From Sphaerisporangium sp. TRM90804 (GTDB lineage Bacteria; Actinomycetota; Actinomycetes; Streptosporangiales; Streptosporangiaceae), in contig NZ_JARWAC010000004.1 in assembly GCF_029846175.1 (NCBI RefSeq), forward strand, positions 372,001 through 436,000: a stretch of DNA of 64,000 nt, read 5' to 3'. The first letter of the stretch is position 1. Every line of letters starts with the position of its first letter. Positions 28,479-36,280 of this stretch are shown here, in pieces. The notes below the pieces were generated by a model that did not search any database, was not told the DNA's origin, and saw only the letters and a program-made list of their open reading frames with translations. A program made the translations under genes and the position numbers.

Positions 28479-29486
28479 TCACCGCGCCGGACGGCGATCG
28501 CGGGGCGGGCCGCCGCCGTGCGTCTGGGCCGTGACCAGGATGTCGCCGGCGTCCGTGCGGTGGTAGAGCACCGAGCGGCCCGCGCGGCGGCGCCGCACCA
28601 GGCCGGCGTCCAGCAGCACCTTCAGGTGACGGCCCACCGAGCCAAGGCCCTGGCCGGTCAGCGCGACGAGCTGCGTCGTGCTCACGGGCGTGCCCAGCAG
28701 CACCAGCACGCCCGCCCGCGCGGGGCCGAGCAGCCGCGACAGCGCGCCAGGCACGGCGACCGCCGGCCCGACGTCCGCCAGCGCGCCCGTGCAGGGGTAC
28801 ACCGCCGCGTACCGGTGCGGCTCGTCCCAGGAGACCCAGCCGTGGCGCGAGGTGACCGGGACGAACATCAGCCGCGCGCCGGAGATCTCCCGGGGCGGAT
28901 AGTCGTACGCGTTGATCTGCAGCCGGCCCTCGCCGAGCCACCGCATGCCCGGCCGCAGCTCGTCCAGCGCGGCGGCCCAGCCGCCCTGGCTCAGCCGCGT
29001 CGTGCGGGCCACGATGTCGGCCTCGATGATCCGCCGCCGTCGCGGCCAGTACGGGACGACGGTCTCCTCCCACACCCACTCCAGCAGCCCGGCGGCGCGC
29101 AGCGGCAGGTCGGCGCGCTGCAGCGCGGCGGGCAGCGGCCCGCCGAGCGAGACCGACACGTCGGCGCGCGCCACCTCGGGCGGCGTCTCGCGAACCCGGG
29201 CCAGCTCGGCCGCGAAGTCCGGCTCGCCCTCCCCGGTGGGCGTGGGCAGGAGGAAGTCCGACAACCACGGCCCGCTCAGCGCCACCCGTATGAGCAGCGC
29301 CGTCACCGGGTCGTCCGCCAGCCGCTCGCGGAACGCGGGCCGGTGGTCGTCCAGCCACGCCCGCTCGGCGGGATGCGCGGCCGCCCCTTTGACGAGCGTC
29401 ATCAGGCTCGCGGTGGCCTCGGCGATCGGCGACACCACGAACCGGCTCCGCGCCAGCGTGTCCGCGCTGACCTGCCACCACCCCAT
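28479..29486 (-). CDS. ArsR-like regulator with N-terminal DUF5937 domain
   Basis: 335 residues from ATG 29486. Residues 1-235 are the conserved domain seen in actinomycete ArsR regulators with a long N-terminus (ADTLARSRFVVSPIAEATASL, PYWPRRRRIIEADI). The C-terminal winged helix (about 260-320) reads RAGVLVLLGTPVSTTQLVALTGQGLGSVGRHLKVLLDAGLVRRRRAGR. No Cys cluster for arsenic is present. It is divergent from an MFS exporter and probably represses it through the inverted repeat at 29647-29668. Confidence 0.85.
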   Translation of the reverse strand: MGWWQVSADTLARSRFVVSPIAEATASLMTLVKGAAAHPAERAWLDDHRPAFRERLADDPVTALLIRVALSGPWLSDFLLPTPTGEGEPDFAAELARVRETPPEVARADVSVSLGGPLPAALQRADLPLRAAGLLEWVWEETVVPYWPRRRRIIEADIVARTTRLSQGGWAAALDELRPGMRWLGEGRLQINAYDYPPREISGARLMFVPVTSRHGWVSWDEPHRYAAVYPCTGALADVGPAVAVPGALSRLLGPARAGVLVLLGTPVSTTQLVALTGQGLGSVGRHLKVLLDAGLVRRRRAGRSVLYHRTDAGDILVTAQTHGGGPPRDRRPAR

Positions 29487-29646
29487 CCCCCACCCCCCGT
29501 GAGATCGCACCGTCCTGTCCGGGCCCGGCCGCCCCCGGCGTGCGGCGGTACCAGGCGGGCGCCGCCCCGAGGGATCATGCCGTCGGCGCCCACCGGGCGC
29601 TCCCCCGCGAGACGCATGACCGTACGCGCCGGGGCCACCGTCCCGA

Positions 29647-29668
29647 AGTTTCGCCCTCACGCGAAACT
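29647..29668. promoter_or_regulatory. Operator: 8-bp perfect inverted repeat for the ArsR-type regulator
   Basis: AGTTTCGC (29647-29654), spacer CCTCAC, then GCGAAACT (29661-29668). It lies 40 bp before the MFS start and 161 bp before the regulator start, in a divergent pair. This is a good position for ArsR-family repression of the exporter. Confidence 0.65.
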
Positions 29669-29707
29669 GTAACGCCCGCGGCGGTGGCCGCCCGAGACTT
29701 CCCGGCC

Positions 29708-30904
29708 ATGCGCACCTATCGGGAGCTGTTCGGCACGCCGGAGTTCACCCCACTCTTCCTGACCGTGTCGGCGCAAGTCGCGGGCGGCACCGTGAGCGGT
29801 CTGGCGCTGGCCACCCTCATGTACGCCGCCACCGGGTCGCCGCTGCTGAGCGCGCTCGCCATGTTCGGCCCCGCCCTGGCCCAGCTCGTCGGCGCGACCA
29901 CGCTGCTGTCGGCGGCCGACCGGCTGCCGCCGCGCGCCGCGCTGAGCGCCCTGGCGCTGCTCTACGGCCTCGGCGTCGCCGCCCAGGCGATCCCCGGGAT
30001 GCCCGTGTGGGGCGCGTTCGCGATCCTGCTGGCCCAGGGGATGCTCGGCGCGCTCGGCGGCGGGGTGCGGTTCGGCCTGCTGAACGAGATCCTCTCCAGG
30101 GACGGCTTCCTGCTGGGCAGGTCGGTGCTCAACATGTCGGTCGGCACCGTGCAGATCTGCGGGTTCGCCCTCGGCGGCCTGCTGGTGACCACGCTGTCCC
30201 CGCCCGGCACGCTGCTCGCGGGCGCCGCCCTGTTCGCCGTCGCGGCGGCGGTCGCCCGGTTCGGCCTCACCCGCCGCCCGCCCCGCGCCACCGGCCGCCC
30301 GTCGGTCGCCGCGACCTGGCGGACCAACGGCCTGCTGTGGTCCTCCCGCCCCCGCCGCTACGTCTACCTGGCCCTGTGGGTGCCCAACGGGCTGATCGTG
30401 GGCTGCGAGTCCCTGTTCGTCTCCTACGCCCCCCGCCACGCGGGCCTGCTCTTCGCCTGCGCCGCCGCCGGCATGCTCGCCGGCGACGTCCTGGCCGGCC
30501 GCTTCCTGCCGCCCCGGTGGCGCGAACGGCTCGGCGCGCCCCTGCGCCTGCTGCTGGCCGCCCCCTACCTGGTCTTCCTGCTCGCCCCTCCGCTGCCGGT
30601 CGCCGTGGCCGCGGTCACGCTGGCGTCGGTCGGCTACTCGGCCAGCCTCCTGCTCCAGGAACGCCTGATGTCCCTCACCCCCGACCACCTCAGCGGCCAC
30701 GCCATGGGCCTCAACACCTCAGGCATGCTGGCGGGCCAGGGCGTCTGCGCCGCCCTCGCCGGCACCGTCGCCCAGTTCACCACCCCCGCCACCGCCATCG
30801 TCGTGATGTCCGCCGCCTCCCTGGCCGTCACCCTGGCGCTGGCGAACGGCCTGCGCCCCCGCCCCGACGTCCTCGTTCCCGGGGACCCGGCGCGGCGGAC
30901 GTGA
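29708..30904 (+). CDS. MFS transporter, probable drug exporter
   Basis: About 398 residues from ATG 29708. Around ten to twelve hydrophobic helices are visible (VAGGTVSGLALATLMYAA; PVWGAFAILLAQGMLGALG; LPVAVAAVTLASVGYSASLL). The N-terminal RELFGTPEFTPLFLTVSAQ is typical of actinomycete MFS exporters encoded next to DUF5937 ArsR regulators. The substrate is unknown. It converges on the cNMP/LuxR regulator gene, with 29 bp between stop codons. Confidence 0.85.
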   Translation: MRTYRELFGTPEFTPLFLTVSAQVAGGTVSGLALATLMYAATGSPLLSALAMFGPALAQLVGATTLLSAADRLPPRAALSALALLYGLGVAAQAIPGMPVWGAFAILLAQGMLGALGGGVRFGLLNEILSRDGFLLGRSVLNMSVGTVQICGFALGGLLVTTLSPPGTLLAGAALFAVAAAVARFGLTRRPPRATGRPSVAATWRTNGLLWSSRPRRYVYLALWVPNGLIVGCESLFVSYAPRHAGLLFACAAAGMLAGDVLAGRFLPPRWRERLGAPLRLLLAAPYLVFLLAPPLPVAVAAVTLASVGYSASLLLQERLMSLTPDHLSGHAMGLNTSGMLAGQGVCAALAGTVAQFTTPATAIVVMSAASLAVTLALANGLRPRPDVLVPGDPARRT

Positions 30905-30933
30905 GGCGACGGTTCACCTGGCCCTCGATGTCC

Positions 30934-32532
30934 TCACCGGGCCGCCATTATCTTCATGACGGCCGCCACCCGTGACGAGACACCGAGCTTGGTGAAGATA
31001 CGCGAGAGGTGGTTCCGAACCGTACTGACGGAGAGGTACAGCGCCTCGGCCATCTCGCGGTCGCTGTACCCCTTCGTCATCAGCATCGCGACCTCCACCT
31101 CACGGGACGTCAGTCCCAGCAGGCCCGACTTGACGCCCCAGTCGGACGGGAAGGCGACCCACCCGTCGAGGTTGCCTTCCTTCACACCGATACTCATCGG
31201 CGTGAATGCGGAGCCGGGCAGGCCCTCGTACTGGGTGGAGAAGCTCTCCTCGTAGAGGTCGTTGGAGACGATCAGGCCAAGGGAGGCGGGCCTCGCCGAG
31301 AAGGCCGACCTGAACTCGTCGGCGTCGAGCATCCTGAAGGCGTTGACGATGGCGCGCCCGGTCATGCCGTTGGCGTCCGTGTGCACCACCCCCACGTCGA
31401 TCGCCATGCGCAGGCGAATCCGTGCCCGTTCTGAGGAGGTCTGGTTGTGCTGCCGCAGGTGGCCGAGGAGCCGGTCGACCAAGGCGGTGATCGTGAGCGG
31501 GTCCACGCGCGCGGAGTCGAGGACGACGACGGCGCCGTCCCCCTGGTCCTGGACGATGGCGCCGTCCCAGCCGAGGCCCACCTCGTCGAACGAGCGGCGC
31601 AGCATTCGGTACAACGCGTCACGGATGTGCAGTTGCACGGCGTCGGCGCGGCTGCTGTATTCGAAGACGTCCACCGCGATCACCACGCTGCGGCCGGCGA
31701 CGGAGGGAACCTCCCGGAGGTCGCCGCCCGCCACCCACTTCGTCCCGCGCTCCGCACTGTCACCCTCTGCTGTGCCGGGCTCGTATCCGGAGAACGGAAT
31801 GTCCACGTACCCCGCCGGCACCAGTTCCTCGGGTGTTAGTCGCGCCACCTGACGCAGCGCCTCGACATCGGCGAGCGTGACACGACCGCGACCAGTGCCG
31901 ACCACACCCGCTTCGCGTAGTGAGCGCAGGGCTCGGGCGACCGAGGGCAGCGAGGAGTCGGTCAGACCGGCGAGGTGGGACTGGGTCAACGGGAAGGGGA
32001 TCTCGGCGACGCCGTCCGCCGGGCCGTGGCGGGCCGCCAGCAGAGCCAGTGTCGCGGCCAGACGTTCCCTGGCGTCGCCCGAGGCGTTCAACTTCGTTCG
32101 CCGGTCGGCCTCGTCGAGGCGGAACTGCAGTACCTGCCACAACGCCAGCCAGGCTGTTGCACTGCGTCGCAGGAGGTCGATGAACCGGGTGACCGGGACC
32201 AGCAGGGCGCTCACGTCGGTGAGCGTCCTGCTGGTCTCCCGGATCACTCCCGGCCGGTTCAGGGGCGCCACCGCCGATTCCCCCACCAGGTCACCCGGCC
32301 CGTACACCCGCAGCACGGACTCGACGCCCTCGCGGCCGGCGGCGGCCAGGGCCCACCCGCTGCGGAGGATCAGCACGTGGCCGGTGACGGCCCCTTCGCT
32401 CATGAGCACGTCCCCGGCCTTGTAGAGGGCCGGGGCCGACATCGACATGAGGGCTACCCGGGCGTTCGGCGACAGCAGGGTCAGAAAACTGTCGCGCCGA
32501 ACCCCGCCCTGAACGCCCGGGCGCCCGCTCAC
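30934..32532 (-). CDS. Three-domain regulator: CRP-like sensor, class III cyclase-like domain, LuxR HTH
   Basis: 532 residues from GTG 32532. Residues 15-130 are a cyclic-nucleotide-binding domain (KAGDVLMSEGAVTGHVLIL, VYGPGDLVGE). Residues 180-235 are a CRP-type winged helix (PLTQSHLAGLTDSSLPSVARALRSLREAGVV). Residues 285-430 resemble a class III nucleotide cyclase: VIAVDVFEYSSR with Asp288, QDQGDGAVVVL with Asp341, and GRAIVNAFRML; the substrate-specifying residues are not conserved. Residues 473-530 are a LuxR/GerE HTH (LTSREVEVAMLMTKGYSDREMAE). It thus carries two DNA-binding domains around a nucleotide domain. Start overlaps the stop of a small membrane protein gene by four bases (GTGA), so both are made together. 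The targets are unknown. Confidence 0.82.
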   Translation of the reverse strand: MSGRPGVQGGVRRDSFLTLLSPNARVALMSMSAPALYKAGDVLMSEGAVTGHVLILRSGWALAAAGREGVESVLRVYGPGDLVGESAVAPLNRPGVIRETSRTLTDVSALLVPVTRFIDLLRRSATAWLALWQVLQFRLDEADRRTKLNASGDARERLAATLALLAARHGPADGVAEIPFPLTQSHLAGLTDSSLPSVARALRSLREAGVVGTGRGRVTLADVEALRQVARLTPEELVPAGYVDIPFSGYEPGTAEGDSAERGTKWVAGGDLREVPSVAGRSVVIAVDVFEYSSRADAVQLHIRDALYRMLRRSFDEVGLGWDGAIVQDQGDGAVVVLDSARVDPLTITALVDRLLGHLRQHNQTSSERARIRLRMAIDVGVVHTDANGMTGRAIVNAFRMLDADEFRSAFSARPASLGLIVSNDLYEESFSTQYEGLPGSAFTPMSIGVKEGNLDGWVAFPSDWGVKSGLLGLTSREVEVAMLMTKGYSDREMAEALYLSVSTVRNHLSRIFTKLGVSSRVAAVMKIMAAR

Positions 32533-32720
32533 GCGCCGAAGACCGCGTACAGCACGGCGGGCAGGGCTACGAGGATCGGCGCCAGTGAGGCGATGATCAC
32601 GGCCGGCCTCGTCCGCTCGGAACGCGTGACGATATAACCGACCAGGAAGAACAGCGAGAGACAGATGACCACGATGCCTAAAACAGGCACGACGGAATCA
32701 ACCAGTTGGGCGGACCACAT
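32529..32720 (-). CDS. Small two-helix membrane protein coupled to the three-domain regulator
   Basis: 63 residues from ATG 32720; AAGGAG lies about 11 bases upstream. It has two hydrophobic helices (about 10-30, VVPVLGIVVICLSLFFLVGY, and 41-61, PAVIIASLAPILVALPAVLY) joined by a short basic loop TRSERTR. It is the first gene of a two-gene unit, and its TGA overlaps the regulator GTG by four bases. This arrangement suggests the membrane protein passes a signal to, or tethers, the regulator. I know no named family. Confidence 0.7.
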   Translation of the reverse strand: MWSAQLVDSVVPVLGIVVICLSLFFLVGYIVTRSERTRPAVIIASLAPILVALPAVLYAVFGA

Positions 32721-32898
32721 GGGACGTCGGCTCCTTCACGGTGTTCGGCTGGGATCTGGACTTGCCCGCCGCGGGAGCCGGTAGGGACCGGGAATTGTGC
32801 TGTCGAAGTCCGGTCCGTCACCTCGCCGACAGCGAGTAACAAAGACGGTATCCGCATCGGAGAGTTAAAACCAGTGCACCCAGAGCGCATGAAAAGGC

Positions 32899-32932
32899 GG
32901 GCCCCCTCGGACTTCGACCTCCGAGGGGCCCC
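32899..32932 (-). terminator. 12-bp hairpin with T-tract on the minus strand
   Basis: GGGCCCCCTCGG and CCGAGGGGCCCC pair with one mismatch across a 10-nt loop. Read leftwards it is followed by GCCTTTTC, so it looks like an intrinsic terminator for leftward transcripts. Confidence 0.6.
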
Positions 32933-33176
32933 ACCTGGGCAGACGCCAGATCCCAGCCAGGACGCCAACGTCTGTAGTCCGAGTTAACCGCGACGCCGCT
33001 CCGCTCTCCATATCAGATGACATCATTGGAGGCTCTTATGCATCGGCGATTGTCAAATAGTTGAACGAAGCGGGGACTGTGCACACGTGGTCGACAGGGA
33101 TACCCCGCGAGATGACGGCCGGCGCCCGCGTCACCGAAAGCCCCCGAGTCCGGCAGGGCCCGCACAGGGCCGTGCC

Positions 33177-33207
33177 CCCGGAGGAGAGGGGATTCCTCTC
33201 CTCCGGG
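33177..33207 (-). terminator. 13-bp perfect hairpin after the GH87 gene
   Basis: CCCGGAGGAGAGG / CCTCTCCTCCGGG with 5-nt loop GGATT, about 130 bp beyond the GH87 stop. Confidence 0.6.
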
Positions 33208-33334
33208 AGCGTTGGCGCCGGGCCAGTCCAGGTTGGCCCGGGTCTTTGGGGGGGCGGCACGTGGCGGGCCGGGGGGAGGGCCTCGGGGGCGGGTGCGTCC
33301 TGCCGTCCCCGAGGGCCCGGTCCGCGTCCCCGGG

Positions 33335-35710
33335 TCAGGAGCTGTAGACCTCGAACTCCGAGAGCTGGCCCGCCGGCCAGCCGGTGTTGGCGGTGAAGTT
33401 CAGGCGCAGGTAGCGGCGGTTGGTGGGCGTGAAGGTGATGGTGGCGGTGTTGCCGGTCGCCGGGTTGAAGGTGTGGGACGCGGGGCCGGTGACGGTGCTG
33501 AAGGAGCCGCCGTCGGTGCTGCCCAGCACGGCGATCGTCTGCGAGCGGGTGGCCCAGGCCGCCGCCGGGGGCAGCTTGAGCACGACCCTGCCGACGGTCG
33601 CGGTCGTGCCGAGGTCGACCGTCAGCCACTGCGGGAAGGCGTTGTTCGGGCTCTCCCAGTAGGTGTTCGCGTCGCCGTCGACCGCGTTGCCCGAACCGTA
33701 GTTCTGGGTGTGGCCGCTCTCGCTGGTCGCCTTGCCGCGCGCCAGGTTGCCGGTCGGCGGCGTGGGCGTCGGGGTGGGGGTGGGCGTGACGGTCGGGGTG
33801 GGCGTCGGGCCGGGGTTGCCGCCGCCACCGGGATAGATGTAGTTCGGCGCCGGCCAGGTGCCGGTGCAGGTGGTGGAGCTCGGGCTCCAGCCGGAGTTGC
33901 CCGAGCCCTGGGTGATGTTGAGACCCTGACCCACGCAGTTGTGGATGGCGACGCCGGCGCCGATGTGGTCGGCCCGGGTGTTGGTGAACGACACGTTGGC
34001 CGCGGCCTGCGCCTGGATCATGTAGGTGCCGGTGCCGTCGACGCGGACGTTGTTGAAGTTGACCGTGCTCGTGCTGCCCTCGATGAAGTGGATGGCGGCG
34101 TACGAGCTGTCCAGGATGTCGGTGTCGGTGACGTTGATCGTGGCGTTGACCGGTTCGTTGAGCCCGCTGAACCAGATGGCGCCGACGCCGAAGTTCCAGT
34201 TGTAGTCGGAGTTGCCCGCCCGCAGCAGCGTGTTGCGCGCCACGGTGTGCGTTCCGGAGACCGCGGTGCCGCGTCCGGAGTTCACGTTGGTGTACCGGTT
34301 GGCGATGTGGATGCCGCCGCCGTTGGTGACGGTGTCGGTCACCACGTTGTCGGTGATCTTGATGTCCCTGCCGCCGTACGTGACGATGTTGTTCGCCAGG
34401 ATCGGCGCCACCACGGTGTTGCGCGTGAAGGAGTTGTTCACGTTCGGCACGCTGTCGGACCACATGGCCAGGCCGTCGTCGCCGGCGTTGCGCACGAACG
34501 TGTTGGTCACCGTCGAGTTGGTGACGCCCCAGTGGAAGTTCACGCCGTCCGCGGTCTGGTCGAGGATGCGGCTGTTCCTGATCGTGAAGTTGTTCATCGG
34601 GCCGTCCATCCAGGCGCCGACCTTGGTGTGCTGCATCCAGACGTTGTCCACCACGGAGTCGCTCATCGCGCCGCCCATGGCGTTGACCTGGTCGTTGTCC
34701 ACGCGCTCGGTGATCTCGCCCATGATGGCGAAGTCCCGCAGGGTGACGTTGCGGCTCGGGCCGTTCGCCTCGTGCGAGCGCACGCCGCCGCCGTAGCCGC
34801 CGCCGGGGACGTACTTGCCGTACACGCCGACGGCCCTGCTCCGGTCGGTCGGGTGGCGCCCGGTGAGCACGCTGTACCAGGGGCCGGCGCCGGCGAGCGT
34901 CACGCCGTCGACCACCACGTGGTCCCACAGGGTGTAGGTGCCCTCGGGGATGTAGACGACCTTGCCCTGCGCCTTGCCGGCGTCGACCGCGCGCTGGAAC
35001 GCCGCGGTGGAGTCGGTCGTGCCGTTGCGGACGGCGCCGAAGTCGTCGACCGACAGCGAGCCCGAGGGCCGGCCGATCGGGGCGGGCACCAGCTCGAAGT
35101 CGGCCAGGTCGACGGTGATGGAGTTGGTCACCGCGGTGGTGGAGACCTGGATGCGGACCTTGGCCCCGGCGGGCAGCGTGGACCCGAACATGGTGCGGGT
35201 CTCGTCGTAGAAGTGGTGCGGGTTGTTGCCCGGCTGGTTGGTGAAGGGGTAACCGCCGTAGTACCAGCCGTACCGCGAGGTGAACGACAGGTCCTTCAGC
35301 CGCGAGCCGTTGACCCGCAGCTCGACCGGGGTGGTCAGGCCGGTGCCGGACGGGCTGTCGGGGATGCTGTAGCGCACCACCATCGCGTTGGCGGGCTTGG
35401 TGAGGGTGAACTCGACGTACTGGCCCACCGCCGACAGGCGCACCGCGCGCCGACCGGAGGCCTCGGAGGGCAGCCGGCCGTAGATGCGGTCGGGGCCGAT
35501 GACCTGGCCGTTGTGGGTGGCGTGCGCCGTGTCCTCGGCCTCGAACTCGGTGAACGGGACGGTGGCGCCGCGCCCCGAGAAGTCCCAGGGCGTGTCCGCC
35601 GCGGCCGCCGCCACGGCGTCCGTCGGCAGCAGCGGCAGGGACACCGCTCCCGCCGCCAGAGCCGTGATCGCGGCGATCGTCCAGGCGCGAAGCCTGCCGG
35701 TCGTCTTCAT
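33335..35710 (-). CDS. Secreted GH87-type alpha-1,3-glucanase (mutanase/mycodextranase-like)
   Basis: 791 residues. A signal peptide spans 1-38. Residues 45-210 are a CBM35-like domain in the form attached to alpha-1,3-glucanases (FTEFEAEDT, SEASGRRAVRLSAVGQYVEF, YGWYYGGYPFTNQPGNNPHHF). Residues 215-610 are a right-handed beta-helix (DFGAVRNGTTDSTAAFQRAV, MGEITERVDNDQVNAMGGA, RNAGDDGLAMWSD) that fits family GH87. A Pro-Thr linker (about 625-650) leads to a C-terminal F5/8 type C (CBM32-like) domain. It should digest alpha-1,3-glucan of fungal walls or biofilm. It is divergent from the sugar ABC operon and shares its control region. A related beta-helix lyase function is the main alternative. 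Confidence 0.82.
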   Translation of the reverse strand: MKTTGRLRAWTIAAITALAAGAVSLPLLPTDAVAAAAADTPWDFSGRGATVPFTEFEAEDTAHATHNGQVIGPDRIYGRLPSEASGRRAVRLSAVGQYVEFTLTKPANAMVVRYSIPDSPSGTGLTTPVELRVNGSRLKDLSFTSRYGWYYGGYPFTNQPGNNPHHFYDETRTMFGSTLPAGAKVRIQVSTTAVTNSITVDLADFELVPAPIGRPSGSLSVDDFGAVRNGTTDSTAAFQRAVDAGKAQGKVVYIPEGTYTLWDHVVVDGVTLAGAGPWYSVLTGRHPTDRSRAVGVYGKYVPGGGYGGGVRSHEANGPSRNVTLRDFAIMGEITERVDNDQVNAMGGAMSDSVVDNVWMQHTKVGAWMDGPMNNFTIRNSRILDQTADGVNFHWGVTNSTVTNTFVRNAGDDGLAMWSDSVPNVNNSFTRNTVVAPILANNIVTYGGRDIKITDNVVTDTVTNGGGIHIANRYTNVNSGRGTAVSGTHTVARNTLLRAGNSDYNWNFGVGAIWFSGLNEPVNATINVTDTDILDSSYAAIHFIEGSTSTVNFNNVRVDGTGTYMIQAQAAANVSFTNTRADHIGAGVAIHNCVGQGLNITQGSGNSGWSPSSTTCTGTWPAPNYIYPGGGGNPGPTPTPTVTPTPTPTPTPPTGNLARGKATSESGHTQNYGSGNAVDGDANTYWESPNNAFPQWLTVDLGTTATVGRVVLKLPPAAAWATRSQTIAVLGSTDGGSFSTVTGPASHTFNPATGNTATITFTPTNRRYLRLNFTANTGWPAGQLSEFEVYSS

Positions 35711-35797
35711 GCAGTTGACCTTTCCGGGGAGGGGGGAAGCCGGACGTTTCGCGGTCGGGGACGCGCGGACCGTCGCCTGCCCGGCGGACTGGCCAAC

Positions 35798-35826
35798 ACC
35801 CTAAGATGACAGACAGATAACTGCAA
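35798..35826 (-). promoter_or_regulatory. Promoter of the GH87 gene
   Basis: On the minus strand TTGCAG (35826-35821), a 17-bp spacer and TAGGGT (35803-35798). The -35 box coincides with one of the two TTGCAG elements, so a bound LacI-type repressor would block polymerase directly. Confidence 0.6.
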
Positions 35827-35936
35827 TGTTTCGACGGAAATCTGCAACGTAACGACCAGGCGCCGGGAACTTCGCCCCATTCCACCTGCGGTGCCGGGTT
35901 CCGACGGTCGCTACGCCAGCCGCACGGCTACATCTC

Positions 35937-35949
35937 GCAAGTAACTTGC
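35937..35949. promoter_or_regulatory. Operator-like palindrome GCAAG-TAA-CTTGC
   Basis: Perfect 5-bp arms with a 3-bp spacer; the right half reads AACTTGCAG, identical to the element at 44544-44552 near lacI. Likely binding site of the LacI regulator at 43287-44315. Confidence 0.55.
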
Positions 35950-36178
35950 AGAATCCTGACAAGTATTTGCGACATCTCTACCCGTCCGGTGTGTCAACGA
36001 CCGCCCCATCGCACGCCACGGCGCGCGGCAGGCCCCGCATCCGGCCACACCCCCTCCCGTGAGGGCGTCCGCCATGGACGGCCCGGGCTGGATCCGTGGC
36101 CGCTCGGGACCCCAGGGACGCCCGTTCCCCATGCGCCGGAGAGCACTGTCACTTTCTTGCATCATGTTCGGCGGGCTC

Positions 36179-36207
36179 TTGCTGTCATATGTCCCCCTCT
36201 ATATGTT
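36179..36207 (+). promoter_or_regulatory. Promoter of the sugar ABC operon
   Basis: TTGCTG (36179-36184), 17-bp spacer, TATGTT (36202-36207), 73 bp before the binding-protein start. The leader contains AACCGGTT and further operator-like sequence. Confidence 0.5.
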
Positions 36208-36280
36208 GCTCCCAACCGGTTCGCGAAGTGCTAACAGATCTTGAGCCCGGCCTCGGGGGAAGTCCAGGAGGGAAACACCC

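Larger units (their letters stand above)
32721..33334. other. Intergenic region with two strong hairpins
   Basis: 614 bp without a convincing gene. It holds two terminator-like hairpins (32899-32932 and 33177-33207) and the promoter of the membrane protein-regulator pair. A mini-ORF of 8 codons at 33038-33064 has a good Shine-Dalgarno (TTGGAGG) but nothing downstream on that strand. Confidence 0.5.
35711..36280. promoter_or_regulatory. Divergent control region between the GH87 gene and the sugar ABC operon
   Basis: 570 bp with no gene. TTGCAG-type elements occur at 35821-35826 and 35842-35847 (minus strand, exactly 21 bp apart) and at 35946-35951 (plus strand, within the palindrome GCAAG-TAA-CTTGC). 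A weaker relative CAAGTATTTGC lies at 35960-35970. Promoters for both sides are listed separately. AACCGGTT at 36213-36220 and GAAGTGCTAACAGATCTTGAG nearby are further operator candidates close to the transporter start. Confidence 0.6.

Noticed and set aside
32706-32987. 93-codon plus-strand ORF in the intergenic gap
   Set aside because: No ribosome site, no recognisable domain, and it spans a terminator hairpin and the start of the small membrane protein gene.
33036-35885. 949-codon minus-strand frame over the GH87 gene
   Set aside because: It is a frame-shifted shadow of the GH87 gene; the translation is Arg/His/Gly-rich and has no start near a ribosome site.
36059-36244. Short plus-strand ORFs before the binding-protein gene
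   Set aside because: They overlap the promoter and operator region, lack ribosome sites and resemble no family.
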